The notes beneath the pieces were generated by a model, which worked only from the letters and a program-made list of their open reading frames with translations, had not been told where the DNA came from and made no database searches. The position numbers were made by a program, and so were the translations under genes. This document shows, piece by piece, positions 8,888-17,267 of a stretch of DNA of 64,000 bases (position 1 is its first letter; each line of letters begins with the position of its first letter). Source of the DNA: Pseudanabaena sp. (GTDB lineage: Bacteria > Cyanobacteriota > Cyanobacteriia > Pseudanabaenales > Pseudanabaenaceae); NCBI GenBank assembly GCA_003249015.1, contig QBLS01000016.1:28485-92484 (forward strand). Direction: 5' to 3'.

Positions 8888-9544
8888 ATGCAGTCAACCG
8901 CCTTTACTCATTCCATAACCGCGATCGCTAGCGCTGCCGTGGCTAGCACCTTCCTCTTTGGCAGTAGCGCCCAAGCTCAAAATGCTGATCATCTCAAAGC
9001 CTTGTTAGAAAATCGGACTTGTCAACGCTGTGAATTAAGAGGCATTGAGGCAAAAGGAGCTAATCTGCGCGAATCATTTCTAGATGTTGCCGATTTACGG
9101 AAGAGTTCTTTGTCTGGGGTAATTTTGGCATTTAGCACCATGTACTATGCTGATTTTCGTGGCTCCGACCTCAGTAATTCCGATCTTCGCAATACATACT
9201 TGATCAATGGGGATCTGATTCAAGCCAACTTGTCAGGGACAAATGCGAGAAATAGCCGCTGGAAGTATGCAGATTTGACCAGCGCTAACTTACAAAATGC
9301 CAATCTCATTGATATTGAACTTGTCTATGCCAAGCTCAATGGCGCTAATCTCACCAACGCATCACTGCGAAACGCTAGTCTCTATGGAGCCGATTTGACA
9401 GGTGCAAATCTTAGGGGAGCCGACCTGTATCGCGCCGATCTCACTAATGCCAATATCACCAATGTAGACCTGACCCAAGCCAATCTTTGCCGCGCGACTA
9501 TGCCCGACGGCAAGATGTCGATGCAGGGTTGCACGCAGTTTTAA
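8888..9544 (+). CDS. Secreted pentapeptide-repeat protein
   Basis: 218 residues. A signal peptide (about 1-30: hydrophobic FTHSITAIASAAVASTFLFG, then AQA) precedes a Cys pair in LLENRTCQRCELRG. About 30 tandem A(D/N)LxX pentapeptides follow (for example ANLRG, ADLYR, ADLTN), predicted to form a right-handed quadrilateral beta-helix. The final CRATMPDGKMSMQGC adds two cysteines. Likely periplasmic or lumenal. The role is unknown; pentapeptide proteins are numerous in cyanobacteria and few have an assigned function. Confidence 0.88.
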   Translation: MQSTAFTHSITAIASAAVASTFLFGSSAQAQNADHLKALLENRTCQRCELRGIEAKGANLRESFLDVADLRKSSLSGVILAFSTMYYADFRGSDLSNSDLRNTYLINGDLIQANLSGTNARNSRWKYADLTSANLQNANLIDIELVYAKLNGANLTNASLRNASLYGADLTGANLRGADLYRADLTNANITNVDLTQANLCRATMPDGKMSMQGCTQF

Positions 9545-9649
9545 TTAATAGCGCTCGCTTTGCGCTTAAAATCAAAAAACTTAAAAGTGTTGCACAAGGA
9601 CGCATTGTAATTTCCTTGGTATTACAGCGCTTTGCGCTGACTTAAAACC

Positions 9650-9700
9650 CAAAAGAATTTTTGAAAGCACCGCGAAGCGGTGCTTTCAAAAATTCTTTTG
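9650..9700. repeat. Perfect hairpin upstream of the MFS gene
   Basis: 24-bp arms (9650-9673, 9677-9700) with a GAA loop. A copy of the recurrent ACAGCGCTTTGCGCTGA motif sits just before it (9625-9641). It contains an in-frame TTG that would give the MFS protein a spurious N-terminal extension. Confidence 0.88.
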
Positions 9701-9738
9701 TACTACACAATGCCGCAATAGGCTGTAAAGAGAGATTT

Positions 9739-10983
9739 ATGGCGATCGCCACACCATCTAATCAAGTGCGCTGGCTACAGGTATGGAGCCTCGCTTCCGT
9801 GCAGGGAGCAATATCCTTAACTTGGATTGCTTACGGGCTTTACTTACCAAAATTTATTGCTGAGGTATTTGCCTATCCTGTCGAGCAAGCTCAGCAGTTT
9901 GCCGCAATTTTATTAGTAATCGAAGGTGCGATCGGGATAATTGTAGAGCCATTATTTGGCAGTCTCTCCGATCGCTGGCAGCGGTGGTACAGTTCACGGA
10001 TGCCGATGATTGTGGCGGGGACAATTGCAGCTACAGCCATATTTATTGGTTTGCCCAGTCTGGTAATTTTTGGCGGCGCAAATGACTTTACGAGGTTGCT
10101 CTTACCGAGCTTAGCGGTGCTGTGGGCGATCGCCATGTCCACATTTCGCAGTCCCGTAATTTGTCTGCTGGCAAGTTTTGCAGGAGCCACCCAATTACCC
10201 CTAGCAGGTAGTGTGTTGACCCTAGTGGGAGGTTTTGTGGCTTCGATTAGACCTCTTGCAACTAAATTTATTTTGAGCCTAGGCGCACCAGCTACCTTCG
10301 CGATTGCTTCAATTGCTTTGTTGGCAGGTGTAGCTGGTTTACGCAGCGCAATGGCGCATATTCCAAAGCAGCTTAATCCTAGTTCTGATCAGAGCCTAAC
10401 TACGATTTCTAGGTTTTGGCTGAATTTGGCGATCGTGATGTTTGTGGGAGCTACGATCGGCTTAGGGATTCGCTTGCTCATGGGTGAAGTAGTGCCCCGC
10501 ACAATTAGAACTGACTTAATCAGCTTTACAGGGCTCTCCTTTGAAATATTGCTAGGCTCAGCCCTGATTACCCAAGCATTGCTAGCCCTGATTACAGGTC
10601 AAATTTCCAAACTAATCGACAATAAACGCCTGATGATCTTCAGTCTCGGCGGAATTGTCGCTGGGTTGATCTTGTTGTCCCTTGGCTACGGCGCGATCGC
10701 CTCAATATTGATTATTTTATTGATACTTTTTTGTCTCAGTGCCGTCAACAATGGCATGATTGCCTTCGCCCTGACCATGGTTCCATCATCCCTTGGTGGT
10801 CTGACGATTGGAATGTTCTTTGGTGGGCTCTCAGGGGCGATCGCCATATTCGGCTATCTAGTTCCCCAGTCCTCAATCATCACTACACCCAATGTGATTT
10901 TACTAAATGCGATCGTTTTTCTCAGTGCGGGTATCGCGATCGCGCTGGGTAAGAAAATTACAAACAATTCTGAACCAGTTTAA
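9739..10983 (+). CDS. Major facilitator superfamily transporter
   Basis: 414 residues, almost wholly hydrophobic with about 12 membrane helices. The first cytoplasmic loop reads IVEPLFGSLSDRWQRWYSSRMP, close to the MFS motif A (GxLaDrxGrr) region. Substrate is unknown. The ATG at 9739 is chosen because the upstream in-frame TTG at 9661 lies inside a repeat hairpin. The stop codon lies inside the hairpin at 10973-11013. No neighbour suggests a substrate. Confidence 0.8.
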   Translation: MAIATPSNQVRWLQVWSLASVQGAISLTWIAYGLYLPKFIAEVFAYPVEQAQQFAAILLVIEGAIGIIVEPLFGSLSDRWQRWYSSRMPMIVAGTIAATAIFIGLPSLVIFGGANDFTRLLLPSLAVLWAIAMSTFRSPVICLLASFAGATQLPLAGSVLTLVGGFVASIRPLATKFILSLGAPATFAIASIALLAGVAGLRSAMAHIPKQLNPSSDQSLTTISRFWLNLAIVMFVGATIGLGIRLLMGEVVPRTIRTDLISFTGLSFEILLGSALITQALLALITGQISKLIDNKRLMIFSLGGIVAGLILLSLGYGAIASILIILLILFCLSAVNNGMIAFALTMVPSSLGGLTIGMFFGGLSGAIAIFGYLVPQSSIITTPNVILLNAIVFLSAGIAIALGKKITNNSEPV

Positions 10984-11013
10984 AAAGATACTTCGCATCT
11001 CTTTAAACTGGTT
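10973..11013. terminator. Hairpin overlapping the MFS stop codon
   Basis: AACCAGTTTAAA...TTTAAACTGGTT with an inner AGAT...ATCT stem. The TAA stop (10981-10983) lies in the left arm. A likely terminator, and one of several hairpins here that include a stop codon. Confidence 0.65.
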
Positions 11014-11039
11014 TTGGCAATCCCCTAGGAAATGAATTC

Positions 11040-12605
11040 ATGCAAAAAAATTGCTTGCTTGTCTTAACGCTAGCTAACCTGACCCTATCGCTGGTCATTC
11101 CATCTGTTGGCTTAGAGGCGATCGCACAGACAACCTTTGGACAGACTGGACAGGAAGGCGATCGCGGACGCGATGGGCGCAGTGGTCGAGATGGTCAAGC
11201 CTTAAAAATTGTCGTAGATGGCAAGCCCGCTAGCTATGACCTCTCAGGGACAGGCGGCGAAGATGGCGAAGATGGGCGATTGGGACGCGCCGCCAACAGT
11301 TGTGAGCCACCCTATCGACCTGAATATTCAATCATTGGCGCATCGGGCGGACGCGGCGGCGATGGGGGCAATGGTGGACGCGGTGGCAATGGCGGCGACG
11401 CTAATATCTTTTACACCGATAGCGCCGCCCTCCAGCAATTAGAAATTCGCAACTCAGGGGGACGCGGTGGGCGCAATGGACGCAGTGCAAGGGGTGGGGC
11501 TGGCTGTGGTTGCCGCGAACCCGAATGGCAAGTGCAGTACTGTACAATTCAGACCGATCGCCGTCCAGTCTTTGATGCCAATGCCCAAGGACAAAAAAAT
11601 GTAACTTGGCAGTTTCACGGCACTGAAACCAGACTCTGCGGACGTTCATCAGGGGAATGGCTATCCGATCGCGGTAGCTACTTGCGCGAAACCGAATATG
11701 TCGAAGGCAACTGGCTCTATCGCCGCTTTAACAGAGGCGTGAGTCGTACTAGTGAATATACCTGTCGCAGTGGACGCGATGGCGAAACAGGAACCGACGG
11801 ACGTAATGGCGAAACGGGCAGTTATGGCAAAATCACCCTAATTCCCCGCCTCGATATTCCTGTAGAAATTACCAGCGATCGCATGCCCCTATCTACAGCG
11901 ATCGGTCGTAAAGTCGGCTTAGTTAAAAATATTTGGGTAGAAAGAGGTGGTCTGTCGCGCTTACTTCGTCCTAGCTCCGATGTCCCCGATCGCTATACCT
12001 ATCTCAAGGACACAGCGCGACTGTTTTATCAATACGATTGGGCTGCCAAAGAAACACCCGCCGCCTTGGGCGTTGATCGCGTGGAAATTGGCGCATCGGT
12101 AAACCTTCGCAATGAAACAGCCGAGATCGAGTACCAATTACCTGGCACATTGGAATACCAGCTTGTCTCTAGCAATAATCTCCAGATCGTCAAAATCACA
12201 GGCGGATTTAACCCCAACCGTGTCAGCGCCTTTCAACTGCAAAGCATTTCTGGCATTGGCTCAGAGAATCAAGTAATTCTTAGCGATCGCGGCAATGTCC
12301 GTGAACTGCTCCGCGATACTGAAATTGAAGTACAGTGCCTTAGCAAGCAATCCGCCACAGGTGCAGTTGCCAATGACTATATGCCAAGGCGCAGCATTAC
12401 TTTTAAGGTTCCTCCCCAAAAGCCCGCCACTGAAGGGGCGATCGTCAATGGCAGTACTTACACGCTACCCGTCGGTCGATATTGCTCACCTTGGCTAAAG
12501 GCTAACTACGATGTGACCTATCAAGTAGCCGTCAAGCAAACGACCAAGATGGGAGCAAGATATTCTCAGAATATTAGCTCTGCTTTTACCGTGGGCAAAA
12601 ACTAG
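11040..12605 (+). CDS. Secreted collagen-like glycine-rich protein
   Basis: 521 residues, family not recognised. A signal peptide (1-30, ending AIAQT) is followed by Gly-rich tracts with Gly about every third residue: GDRGRDGRSGRDG (about 41-53), GGRGGDGGNGGRGGNGGD (about 103-120) and GRDGETGTDGRNGETG (about 244-260). Between them are Cys-containing insertions (CGCREPEWQVQYC). Residues 270-521 are a non-repetitive beta-rich region. Probably extracellular or outer-surface. The RBS AGGAA lies 8 bases upstream. Collagen-like triplets suggest a structural role, but that is inference. Confidence 0.75.
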   Translation: MQKNCLLVLTLANLTLSLVIPSVGLEAIAQTTFGQTGQEGDRGRDGRSGRDGQALKIVVDGKPASYDLSGTGGEDGEDGRLGRAANSCEPPYRPEYSIIGASGGRGGDGGNGGRGGNGGDANIFYTDSAALQQLEIRNSGGRGGRNGRSARGGAGCGCREPEWQVQYCTIQTDRRPVFDANAQGQKNVTWQFHGTETRLCGRSSGEWLSDRGSYLRETEYVEGNWLYRRFNRGVSRTSEYTCRSGRDGETGTDGRNGETGSYGKITLIPRLDIPVEITSDRMPLSTAIGRKVGLVKNIWVERGGLSRLLRPSSDVPDRYTYLKDTARLFYQYDWAAKETPAALGVDRVEIGASVNLRNETAEIEYQLPGTLEYQLVSSNNLQIVKITGGFNPNRVSAFQLQSISGIGSENQVILSDRGNVRELLRDTEIEVQCLSKQSATGAVANDYMPRRSITFKVPPQKPATEGAIVNGSTYTLPVGRYCSPWLKANYDVTYQVAVKQTTKMGARYSQNISSAFTVGKN

Positions 12606-12694
12606 AAGATGATTGGGCTTCGACTTCGCTCAGCCAGCGTATACTGCTGGCTGAGCGAAGTCGAAGCCTCTTGAGTTTATTTAAAATTGCCATA
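12606..12694. mobile_element. MITE-A copy, left end truncated
   Basis: GGCTTCGACTTCGCTCAGCC at 12616 and its inverse at 12650-12668, with a TATA centre. The right end TTTAAAATTGCCATA (to 12694) is complete, while the left end stops at the collagen-like gene. Confidence 0.75.
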
Positions 12695-12826
12695 TTCTAA
12701 AAATATTTTCTAAATGTGTTGACAAAAGTCCCCTAAATCTAGACAATAAGGATCGCTTAAATAAGTAACACAAAAGGTTATCGCCTGAAAGTTAATTACT
12801 GAGCGGTTCTTGCAAAAGAAAAATCT

Positions 12827-12900
12827 GGGTCTGTAGTTCAATTGGTTAGAGCACCGCCCTGTCACGGCGGAAGTTACGGGTTCGAGCCCCGCCAGACCCG
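12827..12900 (+). tRNA. tRNA-Asp (GTC)
   Basis: 74 bases. Acceptor stem GGGTCTG/CAGACCC with discriminator G, D-arm GTTCAATTGGTTAGAGC, anticodon arm CCGCC-CTGTCAC-GGCGG giving GTC, and T-loop TTCGAGC. One A-C mismatch at the base of the T stem. CCA is not encoded. Confidence 0.96.
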
Positions 12901-12910
12901 TTAAATAGAC

Positions 12911-12941
12911 AAAAAAAGAGTCGCAAAGCGACTCTTTTTTT
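12911..12941. terminator. Rho-independent terminator after tRNA-Asp
   Basis: AAAAAAAGAGTCGC-AAA-GCGACTCTTTTTTT hairpin with T-tracts in both orientations. It can serve tRNA-Asp on the plus strand and dut on the minus strand. Confidence 0.88.
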
Positions 12942-12944
12942 GTG

Positions 12945-13379
12945 TTAAAGCCCCGTACTGCCAAACCCGCCAGTACCGCGATCGCTAGTTCCTAACTCAC
13001 CCTCAATATAGTCAGCCTTAACTACTGGCTTAAGTACTAACTGAGCAATTTTTTGTCCCTTCGTAAAGGTATAAGCCTCAGTCCCCAAATTGATCATAAT
13101 TACTTGAATTTCGCCGCGATAGCCAGCGTCAACTGTCCCTGGGGAATTGAGAACAGTAATGCCATACTTAAGCGCCAAGCCACTTTTAGGACGCACTTGA
13201 ATCTCATAACCATTGGGAATATCCACTGCTAAACCTGTGGGGATAGCGGCTCGATGGAGTGGCTGTAGGGTTATATCTGAAACAGTATAGACATCGGCTC
13301 CCGCATCGTCATCATGGGCATAGCTAGGAACTTGAGCATCGGGGTGGAGTTTTTGAAATTTAATAGCAATAGATTTCAT
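12945..13379 (-). CDS. dut: dUTP diphosphatase
   Basis: Trimeric enzyme hydrolysing dUTP to dUMP and pyrophosphate, keeping uracil out of DNA. 144 residues, normal length. Conserved motifs are in order: DDAGADVYT (1), RPKSGLALKYGI (2), GTVDAGYRGEIQVIMINLG (3), KIAQLVLKP (4), and the C-terminal lid RGTGGFGSTG (5). It shares the bidirectional terminator with tRNA-Asp. Confidence 0.97.
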   Translation of the reverse strand: MKSIAIKFQKLHPDAQVPSYAHDDDAGADVYTVSDITLQPLHRAAIPTGLAVDIPNGYEIQVRPKSGLALKYGITVLNSPGTVDAGYRGEIQVIMINLGTEAYTFTKGQKIAQLVLKPVVKADYIEGELGTSDRGTGGFGSTGL

Positions 13380-13419
13380 TTATTTGTCACAGTTAGAAGA
13401 TGAGTTTCATTCAAAAAAC

Positions 13420-13460
13420 AGAAGATGAGTTACAGCGCCGAGCGCTGCAACTCATCTTCT
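13420..13460. repeat. Hairpin between dut and the kinase gene
   Basis: AGAAGATGAGTTACAGCGC pairs with AGCGCTGCAACTCATCTTCT with one mismatch. It is upstream of dut and 19 bases downstream of the kinase stop, so it could terminate the kinase transcript. Confidence 0.75.
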
Positions 13461-13478
13461 AGGATTTAGGGAAGATAC

Positions 13479-15188
13479 CTAAAAGTTAAGATTATTCGGA
13501 TTTGAGTTTGGTCTAGCTGGCTCAGGTGCGGGTTCAGGTGGGTTGGGAATAGGCGATGGTTCAGGCGATCGCGTTGGTTCAACGGGGACAGAGGGCGTGG
13601 GACTAGGCGACACGGGAGGCTCGGTAGGTTCAATCGTGGGAGAAGGAGTGGCAGTGGGAGTAGTCGTGGGGATGAGGATGCTTGGAGTTGGGGTGGGGGT
13701 AGGTTTTGGTGTTGGTCTAGCAGGAGTTTCTAGGCGCACCTCCAAGTTGTAGGCAGTTTCGCCAGTGCCTGTAGTCTTTATCTTGACGTAATAGACACCA
13801 TCTTTTTTTAGCCTTCCTTGCCAGTAGCCTGTGGAGTTGTCGATCGCGCGGCGGTCTAACCCAACTTGATCATCGCTCTGGATCGTCATTTGCAAATCCG
13901 CACCTGTCAGCGACACTGTGACTAGCTGATTTTGTTCGCCATTAAAGCGCACGTTGACTATTTGTCCAGATGAGATCACATTGCTCACCACCCCACGGCT
14001 GATCCCTTCATCGATCTCTTTGAGATCAAGACTGGTATTGATATTCGTAATATTTGCGGTCGGGGCAACCGTAGGTGTGGCGATCGCAGTTTCTGTGGGT
14101 ACTGTGACCGTCCGATTGCGACTAAAAAATAAAGATGTAATCGCCCAAGACCCAAAGCCAGCCGCCACAATGATCAAAATCCCTAAAAACCAGTTTAAAC
14201 CGCCACCATTATTGGAAGCAGTAGTTTGGGGACGGTAAGCAGGACTGCGGTTATCTACGCCAGCAACCACGGTTTTTTGCGGCAAGGCAGCGGCGACAGT
14301 GGGAGGTACTTGCCGCCCTACCGCATAGGTTTTAGCTCCCGAAAAAGAAGCCTGCGCGGTCAGCAAAGCCTGTGACACCTCATCGGCAGACCGATAGCGA
14401 TTGGTGGGTTTATAGCTCAGCATTTGATTAATCACCCGCGCAAAGGCAGGGTTGACATTAGTAAACTGCTGCCAATTCCAAGCAAGGTTAATGCTGTCAA
14501 ACAATTCTGTAGGTTCTTTACCTGTTAGCAACACGATCGAAGTTACTGCCAAAGCATAGAGATCGCTATTGGCATAGGCATTGCCCGACTGCAACTGCTC
14601 AGGGGGCGCATAGCCAGCTTTGCCCGCCACCGTTGAGGCTGGAATTCCCATTTGGCTGCTGAGCTTGGCATTGGTTTCTTGCACCACCCCAAAGTCAATC
14701 AGCACAGGCAAATTATCCCGCGATCGCAACATCAGGTTTTCTGGTGATATATCACGGTGAATGATGTTGTGACCATGCAAATAGCTAAGCACAGGCAAGA
14801 GTTGCTGCATCAAGGCAAAGATCTCAACTTCCGAGAAAGTCTGCCCTACCGCCAAACGTTCAAGCAGTAGGTTCCGATAGTTTTTGCCCTCCACATAGTC
14901 CTGCACTAACAGCAGTCTACCTTCCGACTCAAACGTAGCCCGAAACTCTGGCACTTGAGGATGGCGGATCTGATACAGCACCGAGGCTTCGCGGCGAAAT
15001 AACTCCTTCGATTTTTCGGTTACTTCTTGAGAATCTTGAGGTGGGATAAATTCTTTGAGCACGCAGGTTTCATTGAAGCGTTCGAGATCCTGCGCCAAAT
15101 AAGTACGACCCATTCCTCCCTGTCCGATAGTAGCTCGGATAGCATAACGACCTTTAAGTACAAAACCTTGAGGAAATGGGGATTGCAT
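13479..15188 (-). CDS. Membrane-anchored Ser/Thr protein kinase with PPC-like domain
   Basis: 569 residues. Kinase domain about 15-275: glycine loop IGQGGMGRTYLAQD, ATP lysine in CVLKEF (45), catalytic HRDISPEN (144-151) and DFG (166-168). The usual lysine of HRDxKxxN is serine. A membrane helix is at about 330-355, then a pre-peptidase C-terminal-like beta domain (about 395-480). The tail is long and Pro/Thr-rich, with PTPxPTP repeats. Probably a sensor kinase with its beta domain outside the cytoplasm. It starts two bases after the DUF4330 gene, so the two form an operon. Confidence 0.9.
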   Translation of the reverse strand: MQSPFPQGFVLKGRYAIRATIGQGGMGRTYLAQDLERFNETCVLKEFIPPQDSQEVTEKSKELFRREASVLYQIRHPQVPEFRATFESEGRLLLVQDYVEGKNYRNLLLERLAVGQTFSEVEIFALMQQLLPVLSYLHGHNIIHRDISPENLMLRSRDNLPVLIDFGVVQETNAKLSSQMGIPASTVAGKAGYAPPEQLQSGNAYANSDLYALAVTSIVLLTGKEPTELFDSINLAWNWQQFTNVNPAFARVINQMLSYKPTNRYRSADEVSQALLTAQASFSGAKTYAVGRQVPPTVAAALPQKTVVAGVDNRSPAYRPQTTASNNGGGLNWFLGILIIVAAGFGSWAITSLFFSRNRTVTVPTETAIATPTVAPTANITNINTSLDLKEIDEGISRGVVSNVISSGQIVNVRFNGEQNQLVTVSLTGADLQMTIQSDDQVGLDRRAIDNSTGYWQGRLKKDGVYYVKIKTTGTGETAYNLEVRLETPARPTPKPTPTPTPSILIPTTTPTATPSPTIEPTEPPVSPSPTPSVPVEPTRSPEPSPIPNPPEPAPEPARPNSNPNNLNF

Positions 15189-15190
15189 CG

Positions 15191-15712
15191 TTAATACCTC
15201 ACCGCCATAGCACTACCCCGAATTATATATTTGGCACCTTCGATATCGATCGAAGTGCCAACTTTGACCTTTTCACCCGCAAATACTGCGCCGTCATTGG
15301 TAATCTGGGCAGTTGCTTCGAGGGTGATTGCTAGATCTGACTGGGATGTTGCCACCGCACGGGGATCATCAAAAAAGACAGCCGTACCATCGGCTTTAGC
15401 CGCCACAATTTTGGGAACGGCGATGTCTACCTTAGTGACCTTAACTTTGCCGCGAGGCTGGTTGCGAATAATGATGTTGACTTCATCGCCGATCTTGACT
15501 AGATCCTGCGGATCAGTAGCACTCAACCCTCTGACGTTCATTACCACTTGAACAGTTTTATTTTCGGCAGTGAGGATCTGAGCAATGGAGCTACCACTGT
15601 TGCCTGGAACGAGCAGTAACCCAATTAAGACAATCAAGATTGTGGCGATCGCGCCGATGTCCAGAATGCTAAATTTGCCAAATAAGCGACCTTGCCGATC
15701 CAAAATAGCCAT
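15191..15712 (-). CDS. DUF4330 membrane protein
   Basis: 173 residues. A short N-terminal cytoplasmic stretch (MAILDRQGRLFGKFSILD) leads to one membrane helix (about 20-38), then a beta-rich domain outside with repeated VKIGDEV and VKVGTSIDIEG strands. This matches DUF4330, found mainly in cyanobacteria, function unknown. It lies two bases upstream of a membrane kinase gene, so the two may work as a pair in the same membrane; that is inference from spacing. Confidence 0.85.
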   Translation of the reverse strand: MAILDRQGRLFGKFSILDIGAIATILIVLIGLLLVPGNSGSSIAQILTAENKTVQVVMNVRGLSATDPQDLVKIGDEVNIIIRNQPRGKVKVTKVDIAVPKIVAAKADGTAVFFDDPRAVATSQSDLAITLEATAQITNDGAVFAGEKVKVGTSIDIEGAKYIIRGSAMAVRY

Positions 15713-15812
15713 GCGTCTTTCTTTTAAAAATGAGTGAGCGAAAAATCTCTGTGAGTTTCATATTCAGCATTACAGTATAAATGCAAATTGAAATTCTTCA
15801 AAAACCTACTGG

Positions 15813-15843
15813 GGGATTACCAGCACCGAAGGTGCTGATAATC
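15813..15843. repeat. Hairpin GGATTACCAGCACC-GAA
   Basis: 14-bp arms, one mismatch, GAA loop. It is the first of two hairpins in the 200-base spacer upstream of the DUF4330 gene. Confidence 0.75.
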
Positions 15844-15859
15844 CTTCAAGATAGCCAAC

Positions 15860-15908
15860 CATAAACCTTTTGAAAGAACGGCGGAGCCGTTCTTTCAAAA
15901 GGTTTATG
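15860..15908. terminator. Perfect hairpin downstream of DUF2059 gene
   Basis: 23-bp arms (15860-15882, 15886-15908) with a GGA loop, four bases from the DUF2059 stop. Likely terminator for the 15913-17239 pair. It belongs to the dispersed hairpin set. Confidence 0.75.
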
Positions 15909-15912
15909 GGCT

Positions 15913-16551
15913 TTAGCGATTTTTGATTAGCGTCAAAAGTTCTTCAGCAATAACCTCGCCCATAATTTTGGTCATTTGCGGCATTAAAATTTCATTAGTA
16001 CGGCTCAGCGAATCGCCCACAACTTGGGGCAGGATAGCGATCGCCTTTTTACCTGTCGATGATTTGTAGAAGTTCAGAATATCGCGCAGTTCAGATTCCG
16101 TAAAATATTTATCGTAAATGGGATAGGAAACCTGCTCGATTAATTTGCCTAAATCGATTTTTTTTGCCACGCGATCGCGATATTTGATCGCCATTTGCGA
16201 GACGACTTTACTAAATTGCTGCTGGATTTCAGGGCGATCGCTATCCAGAGAGGGAACCTGTTCCAAAATCGTAGACACTAGCTTCGGCAGTTCCGCCCTC
16301 ACCATAGAATCCATAATTTGCTGAGCGCTCTTGTCCGATTCGGTAATTTCTAATAGCTCTTTGATTAAGGCGCGTTTGCTAGCAGAAATTGCGGTTGGCT
16401 CCTCAATTTTTTTAGAATTGGTTTCTTGCGGAATTTGCGCGATCGCCTGATTATTCCTTTGCTCTACGGGAATTAAAGCGGGGATTGTCACTAATAGTGC
16501 AGAGAGGGTAAAAGTAGCAAAAATGCGGTTTAGCATGGCTAGGTTTTTCAT
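15913..16551 (-). CDS. DUF2059 exported protein
   Basis: 212 residues from the ATG at 16551. The signal peptide has a hydrophobic core IFATFTLSALLVTIPALIP and a cleavage region near AIAQ. The DUF2059 domain shows ELLEITESDKSAQQIMDSM and FTESELRDILNFYKSSTGKKAI. An in-frame start at 16614 would overlap the upstream gene by 23 bases and bury the signal peptide, so the internal ATG is preferred. Function unknown; probably periplasmic. It follows the CCB2/4-like gene by 40 bases. Confidence 0.8.
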   Translation of the reverse strand: MKNLAMLNRIFATFTLSALLVTIPALIPVEQRNNQAIAQIPQETNSKKIEEPTAISASKRALIKELLEITESDKSAQQIMDSMVRAELPKLVSTILEQVPSLDSDRPEIQQQFSKVVSQMAIKYRDRVAKKIDLGKLIEQVSYPIYDKYFTESELRDILNFYKSSTGKKAIAILPQVVGDSLSRTNEILMPQMTKIMGEVIAEELLTLIKNR

Positions 16552-16591
16552 AGAGTGTTCTTGAGCAATGGCGTGACGAAGACACGCAACG

Positions 16592-17239
16592 CTAACCTTT
16601 AACTGCAAGTTCAAGATTGTAAGTTAGTTTGTCAGCGATCGCCGTGACCCAATTTTCATCTTGCTTGGTATAGCTACGGGGAATATTAGCACCCAAAACC
16701 ATGACTCCTTTTTCGCCCAGAGGTTGCACGATTACACCTTGAGTATTTTCAGGCAAATAGTCAAACTCTACCTTTCCAGGATAAAGCTCCAGTTTTACCA
16801 GATACACGGGCTTTTGAGTTTTCATCACCCGCTCGGCGATCGCGCCAATATTTACCTGATTACTCTTGCCCAAGATGCCGCGCCTCAAAATGGTTTGGCG
16901 ATCGTAATAGACTGCCACCACCTTAGTTACCGTATTGGTCAGCAAAATATGCGAAGCCCAAGCTAGTTCGGTTTTGATCGCATCATTTAGCGAATTATCG
17001 ATTTCAAAGCCTTCATTCCCAATTAAGGTGACTGCCTCAGGGGGCTTGGGCTGAGCTTGTTGCCATAACAAACCCACCAAAATCAAAACTGCACTCAGCA
17101 ACACTCCTAGCGCATCTGCCCGCGACTGACTCGATGTCAGATTTGCCGTCACCATCCGATTAGCCAAAAGCGCTAATCCGCCCACTGTACCCACGACAAG
17201 AGGCAAGTATCGAATTGTATTCACAAAAATTTTCCTCAA
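16592..17239 (-). CDS. Cofactor assembly of complex C subunit B (CCB2/CCB4-like)
   Basis: 215 residues. Two N-terminal membrane helices (about 10-28 and 43-60) precede a soluble GAF-like domain (about 75-210). This matches the CCB2/CCB4 family, whose plant and algal members help attach the extra c-type heme (ci) to cytochrome b6. In the thylakoid membrane it would serve cytochrome b6f assembly. The cyanobacterial role is transferred from chloroplast work. It forms a unit with the downstream DUF2059 gene. Confidence 0.78.
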   Translation of the reverse strand: MRKIFVNTIRYLPLVVGTVGGLALLANRMVTANLTSSQSRADALGVLLSAVLILVGLLWQQAQPKPPEAVTLIGNEGFEIDNSLNDAIKTELAWASHILLTNTVTKVVAVYYDRQTILRRGILGKSNQVNIGAIAERVMKTQKPVYLVKLELYPGKVEFDYLPENTQGVIVQPLGEKGVMVLGANIPRSYTKQDENWVTAIADKLTYNLELAVKG

Positions 17240-17240
17240 A

Positions 17241-17267
17241 AAAAAGGGCGCGATGCGCCCTTTTTTT
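17241..17267. terminator. Rho-independent terminator of rplY
   Basis: AAAAAGGGCGC-GAT-GCGCCCTTTTTTT. It overlaps the last bases of the rplY stop codon and ends one base before the CCB2/4-like start, so transcription of that gene needs its own start or read-through. Confidence 0.85.

Noticed and set aside
9661..9738. 26-residue N-terminal extension of the MFS transporter
   Set aside because: It starts with TTG inside a perfect repeat hairpin and carries no hydrophobic or conserved segment.
12710..12964. Minus-strand open frame over tRNA-Asp
   Set aside because: It covers a tRNA gene and its terminator, and starts in repeat-adjacent DNA. Not coding.
13543..13752. Open frame on the plus strand encoding a Gly/Val-rich peptide
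   Set aside because: It is the complement of the Pro/Thr-rich tail of the kinase gene at 13479, with repeats mirrored codon for codon.
16552..16614. Longer start for the DUF2059 protein
   Set aside because: It would overlap the upstream gene and bury the signal peptide; the ATG at 16551 gives a normal exported protein.
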